Shown here: positions 61,257 to 64,000 of the stretch, piece by piece
How the letters are laid out: each line of letters begins with the position of its first letter
How positions within the stretch are numbered: the first letter of the stretch is position 1
Assembly (NCBI RefSeq): GCF_900119705.1
Contig: NZ_LT632322.1
Location: 558,001-622,000 of the forward strand
Reading direction: 5' to 3'
Source of the DNA: Murdochiella vaginalis
GTDB lineage: Bacteria; Bacillota; Clostridia; Tissierellales; Peptoniphilaceae
DNA length: 64,000 nucleotides
Made by a program: the position numbers and the translations under genes
Notes under the pieces: model-generated
Database searches by the model: none
The model's input: only the letters and a program-made list of their open reading frames with translations
What the model was told of the DNA's origin: nothing

Positions 61257-63236
61257 ATGCGCGGCACTATTCAAAAAATTGAAATGAATAATAATAAACA
61301 GCTCAAGTTTTATGGCGAAATACGCGGCGAAGACGGCCGTTCGTATCGTTTTAATGTGCGAAACTGGGCAGATCGGAGCATTTCCCTGAAGGACATTCCA
61401 CGCTTTGCGGAGGTGGAATTTGAGTTGATGGAGCCGACCCTTAGCGGCTGGATTTATCCAAAAAATATTACTTTGACGAACCGTACGGAACAAGCAGTTG
61501 GCGAGGCAGCACAAGATAACGGCCCAATTTCAACACAGGCGCCAAGAGAGACGGTACAAAATGCCCCTGCGCAGGCCGCACCCCAAAAGAACTTCATGCC
61601 TACCAACCATCATCACGGCATGTTGCAAGAATTCGCCTATATTAAGCAAAATTTCATTCGATTGGCGCTCATGGAGATCATTCCGAATCTTGCCGACACG
61701 GAATTTGCCACCGAAAGCAGCGTATTTTGGAAAATTGCCACCACCTATAATGCGCTTCAGGATGAGGATTTCGTATTTTCCGGCAGTGGGGCGGACGAAT
61801 CGGTTACGTTTCCCAGCGGCTTTGAAACGCCGGAAGGAGAACCCATTCTGCTGCTATGCAAGCGGAATAAAAATAATGCACAACCCTGGTATTCCGACCA
61901 ATTAATCGTCGGAAAGACGAAAATCGCTTCGATTTTTAATGTGTTTCATTTTAATTGGTACGATGTGGAACAGTCCGTTGCCGAGATGCTACCCGAAAAC
62001 AATCGCACGGCGCAAGATATTGTCAAGAGCATGGAAATTCGCTATTTGAATGCACCGGACGCTCTTGTATATTTGCGAAACGGGGTGGTCTCTTCTGCAG
62101 AAGCGGCAGACGAATTATACGTTCCCATCGGCATCGAAATGCCGCATGGAGAGGAAATTTATTTGCTTTGCCGTAAACGAAACGGCAAGATGGGCTACGG
62201 CTGGTATTTCTATTCGGCAACGCATGCGAATGCCGGCTTCAAGGTATTTGACAAGAAACTGTGGCTTGAAAAGTGGTCCGGCCCCTTGGAAAATGACATG
62301 CTTCGCGAACTCGCCAATCAGACGATGGCGGAGCGCTGGTCTTTCGGTACGAAGGAAAACTTTGGCATCTTACGCAGTTATTTGCAATACACATTTTCTC
62401 ATCAGGTGCAAAAAGGAAAAATTGATCACGATGGCGAAGGCCAATACGCCGCTTTTAATACCGGATTGCCGGATCGCAACACGTACAAATATCTTCATGC
62501 CGTTTTCTCGCGTGTTCCGGAAGAACGGCAGCGAGATGTACATCCGCTCTATTGCCGACAGGAATATCGTCTGGAAGGCTTTGTGGTTTCCGGGCGCGGA
62601 GGATTGGGAAAAATCCTTTCGGAAAAAATCGGTTTGCCGTCGCCGCCGACCTATTTTCAAACGCGAAACGAGACGGTATGGCAGCTGGGCTTTAACGAGA
62701 GCAATCAAATCACCATTCCGGAATATGACGATACGCACATTTTAATTCAGCGCTGTGAGCGTATTCCGCTGTCGTTCTATCGCAACCAGGCCATGAATTC
62801 GCCGCAACTGTTGGAGATTCTGGATTCGTCGGATACGGATGCGGAAAAATACAAAAAAATTCGGGATCTGTTAAAGCCTGTCGTGATCGACAACCAACCC
62901 GACGACGAGATTACGAATTTCTATCGTCGCCTGCAAAACGCACTGGAAAATGTCATCAGCATTGCCGTGAAGCGTCTGGCTTGGAACTGGCGAGCCGTGG
63001 TTCCCTGCTATAATCCCGAACGGGAAGAATCCTGCTTCCTTCTTCCGGTATCCTTTGCTGAGAACGACACGCCCGATCGGGCCCTGATCGCCTCCTGTAA
63101 CGAGACGAATAAAAACAACATCTACACCGTCCATACGGTCATCTTTCTGAACTGGGCCTACCTGGATGCTCGTCTCATCTGCCGTCCTGAATCGGAATGG
63201 CTGATTGCCGATCACATTAGCGAAGACGAGGAGTAA
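61257..63236 (+). CDS. DUF3825 domain protein with N-terminal cold-shock-like segment
   Basis: A 659-residue cytoplasmic protein. Residues 1-75 (MRGTIQKIEMNNNKQLKFYG, then YRFNVRNWADRS and VEFELMEPTLSGW) look like an OB/cold-shock-type nucleic-acid-binding domain; a Gln/Pro/Ala linker with HHH follows to about 125. The rest contains two similar internal segments (residues about 140-240 and 245-340 both end with GEPILLLC/GEEIYLLC followed by a WY motif), then DUF3825 from about 345 (AERWSFGTKENFGILRSYLQ), which in other proteins is linked to nucleic-acid metabolism. A TATAAT at 61212-61217 and AGGAGAAG precede the ATG at 61257. The function is not established. Confidence 0.82.
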   Translation: MRGTIQKIEMNNNKQLKFYGEIRGEDGRSYRFNVRNWADRSISLKDIPRFAEVEFELMEPTLSGWIYPKNITLTNRTEQAVGEAAQDNGPISTQAPRETVQNAPAQAAPQKNFMPTNHHHGMLQEFAYIKQNFIRLALMEIIPNLADTEFATESSVFWKIATTYNALQDEDFVFSGSGADESVTFPSGFETPEGEPILLLCKRNKNNAQPWYSDQLIVGKTKIASIFNVFHFNWYDVEQSVAEMLPENNRTAQDIVKSMEIRYLNAPDALVYLRNGVVSSAEAADELYVPIGIEMPHGEEIYLLCRKRNGKMGYGWYFYSATHANAGFKVFDKKLWLEKWSGPLENDMLRELANQTMAERWSFGTKENFGILRSYLQYTFSHQVQKGKIDHDGEGQYAAFNTGLPDRNTYKYLHAVFSRVPEERQRDVHPLYCRQEYRLEGFVVSGRGGLGKILSEKIGLPSPPTYFQTRNETVWQLGFNESNQITIPEYDDTHILIQRCERIPLSFYRNQAMNSPQLLEILDSSDTDAEKYKKIRDLLKPVVIDNQPDDEITNFYRRLQNALENVISIAVKRLAWNWRAVVPCYNPEREESCFLLPVSFAENDTPDRALIASCNETNKNNIYTVHTVIFLNWAYLDARLICRPESEWLIADHISEDEE

Positions 63237-63254
63237 GCGTCGTTTGTGATATTG

Positions 63255-63370
63255 CCGCTGCCGCAGGATGGAGGTGAAAATGCGAGAAACTGCCTGCCCC
63301 AAGGGATGACTATGAAAATGTGAAAAACGACCTCCGCCGCGGGATGGTTATGCAGAAACGTGCAAAACAA
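63255..63370 (+). repeat. Three degenerate 38-bp tandem repeats
   Basis: GGATG[G/A] cores at 63266, 63304 and 63342 lie exactly 38 bp apart, each followed by a TGAAAATG/GCAGAAACG-type stretch with similar flanks. The gene-free stretch 63237-63550 holds this repeat, a terminator and the promoter region of the carboxypeptidase gene. Confidence 0.55.
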
Positions 63371-63397
63371 AAGAGCATTCTTGCTCCTTAAATGAGG

Positions 63398-63441
63398 ATC
63401 GGCCTTTGATTTCCTACCGGATTTCAGAGGCTGATTTTTTA
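63398..63441 (+). terminator. Terminator after the DUF3825 gene
   Basis: ATCGGCCTTTGA pairs with TCAGAGGCTGAT (two G-T wobbles), extended by TCC/GGA, followed by TTTTTT. Confidence 0.8.
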
Positions 63442-63550
63442 TTCCTTTTCAGTGTCAATTCATCAGCGATTGTCGCAAGAAAACTTAAAGAATCCTTAAG
63501 ATTCTGCCCCTTGTATTTTGATAAAATGAACCGGTCAAGAGGAGGATGAT

Positions 63551-64000
63551 ATGAGACAGAAAAAAGAAAGAAGAAAACCGCAGCCTTCTACGCGCCGAGC
63601 ACGCGGCTATGTACTTTTGATTTTCGTGTTGGCGTTGTGTGGACTGATTTACTACGCTGCGAAGCCGGAGAACTTTCGATCCTGGAAGGACGAATTTTCT
63701 GCTTGGCAGTATCGAAATAGCGAGGCAGGTAAAAATGCCTACAATGCTAAAGCAATGATTTTGGTGGATCGCGGGAAGGATACCATTTTGTTTTCCAAAC
63801 GGGAAAACGAAAAAGAACATCCGGCCAGTTTGGCCAAACTGTTCACGATCGAATATGCTCGTTCTCTTGCCGCGCCGGACACGCTTGTCACGGTGACCGA
63901 AGGTGCCCTGGAACACGTCAAAAAAGACTCTTCCCTCGCCTCCTTGCAAGCTGGCGAGACCTATTCTCTACAGGATCTTTTTGCTGCCATGCTCGTTCCC
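63551..64000 (+). CDS. D-alanyl-D-alanine carboxypeptidase (peptidase S11), 5' part
   Basis: The first 150 codons of a gene that runs off the right edge. A highly basic N-terminus (RQKKERRKPQPSTRRARG), one membrane helix (residues about 24-42), then the start of an S11 serine peptidase: AMILVDRGKDTILFSKRENE and the active-site SxxK as ASLAKLFT, followed by TVTEGALEHVKKDSSLASLQ and YSLQDLFAAMLVP as in DacA-type enzymes, which trim the last D-Ala from peptidoglycan stems. GAGGAGGATGAT precedes the ATG. The remaining SxN and KTG motifs lie outside the window. Confidence 0.85.
   Translation, partial: MRQKKERRKPQPSTRRARGYVLLIFVLALCGLIYYAAKPENFRSWKDEFSAWQYRNSEAGKNAYNAKAMILVDRGKDTILFSKRENEKEHPASLAKLFTIEYARSLAAPDTLVTVTEGALEHVKKDSSLASLQAGETYSLQDLFAAMLVP

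Overview
The window looks like a chromosomal segment of a low-to-moderate-GC Gram-positive anaerobe (Bacillota; an anaerobic coccus of the Peptoniphilaceae/Tissierellia type is my best guess, by inference only). Supporting signs are strong AGGAGG-type ribosome binding sites, lipobox lipoproteins, four large surface proteins with C-terminal sorting signals, an antimicrobial-peptide resistance module (ABC-2 transporter plus two-component system), and a Crp/Fnr plus DUF438 stress locus. No rRNA or tRNA gene, CRISPR array, complete insertion sequence or prophage was seen.

Layout. 0-1.4 kb: a decayed remnant and an ADP-ribosylglycohydrolase. 1.5-9.5 kb: a TetR regulator and two pairs of ABC exporter half-transporters. 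The second pair is clearly more AT-rich, and its first gene has an in-frame stop. 9.7-13.5 kb: a decayed accessory zone with an intact Fic gene, scraps of a serine recombinase, a DUF3800 protein and a second fic copy, an orphan RelB/DinJ antitoxin, and a LOG-family gene. 13.6-17.4 kb: a large surface protein split by an amber codon. 17.4-20.8 kb: a YcxB-like membrane protein, a second Fic protein and an AlkD-like protein. 20.8-21.6 and 27.3-28.0 kb: two arrays of 42-44 bp hairpin repeats with a shared leader. They flank a segment with a membrane methyltransferase, an alpha/beta hydrolase, a DUF438/hemerythrin/PAS protein, a Crp/Fnr regulator with DUF488, and a cupin. 28-35.8 kb: Nudix, nucleoside phosphorylase, an ATPase plus two permeases divergent from a response regulator, kinase and SIMPL protein, and an XRE regulator. 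35.8-43.7 kb: xylose locus (XylR-type ROK repressor, then mutarotase, MalY-like lyase, NhaC antiporter, xylA, xylB). 43.8-48.2 kb: two lipoproteins and a three-gene J-domain/HIRAN/unknown operon. 48.2-49 kb: decay and a 55-bp hairpin repeat array. 49-57.4 kb: three surface proteins. 57.5-64 kb: a K+ channel with TrkA domains, remnants, a membrane-anchored serine hydrolase, a DUF3825 protein and the start of a D-Ala-D-Ala carboxypeptidase.

How it works together. Three regulatory circuits can be read from the DNA. (1) A 16-bp palindrome, GTTAG-N6-CTAAC or a close variant, lies before the tetR gene, before both ABC pairs and before the distant methyltransferase at 21.8 kb. This suggests one TetR regulon split by about 12 kb of accessory DNA. 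(2) GTTG-N6-CAAC lies upstream of both the Crp/Fnr gene and the DUF438 gene. (3) A TTGACA-17-TATTAT promoter followed by a TTAGTT/AACTAA palindrome heads the xylose operon. The strongest candidates for undescribed biology are the paired hairpin arrays, the J-domain/HIRAN/unknown operon, the split TetR regulon, and the consistent AP[K/R]TG sorting motif in all four surface proteins.
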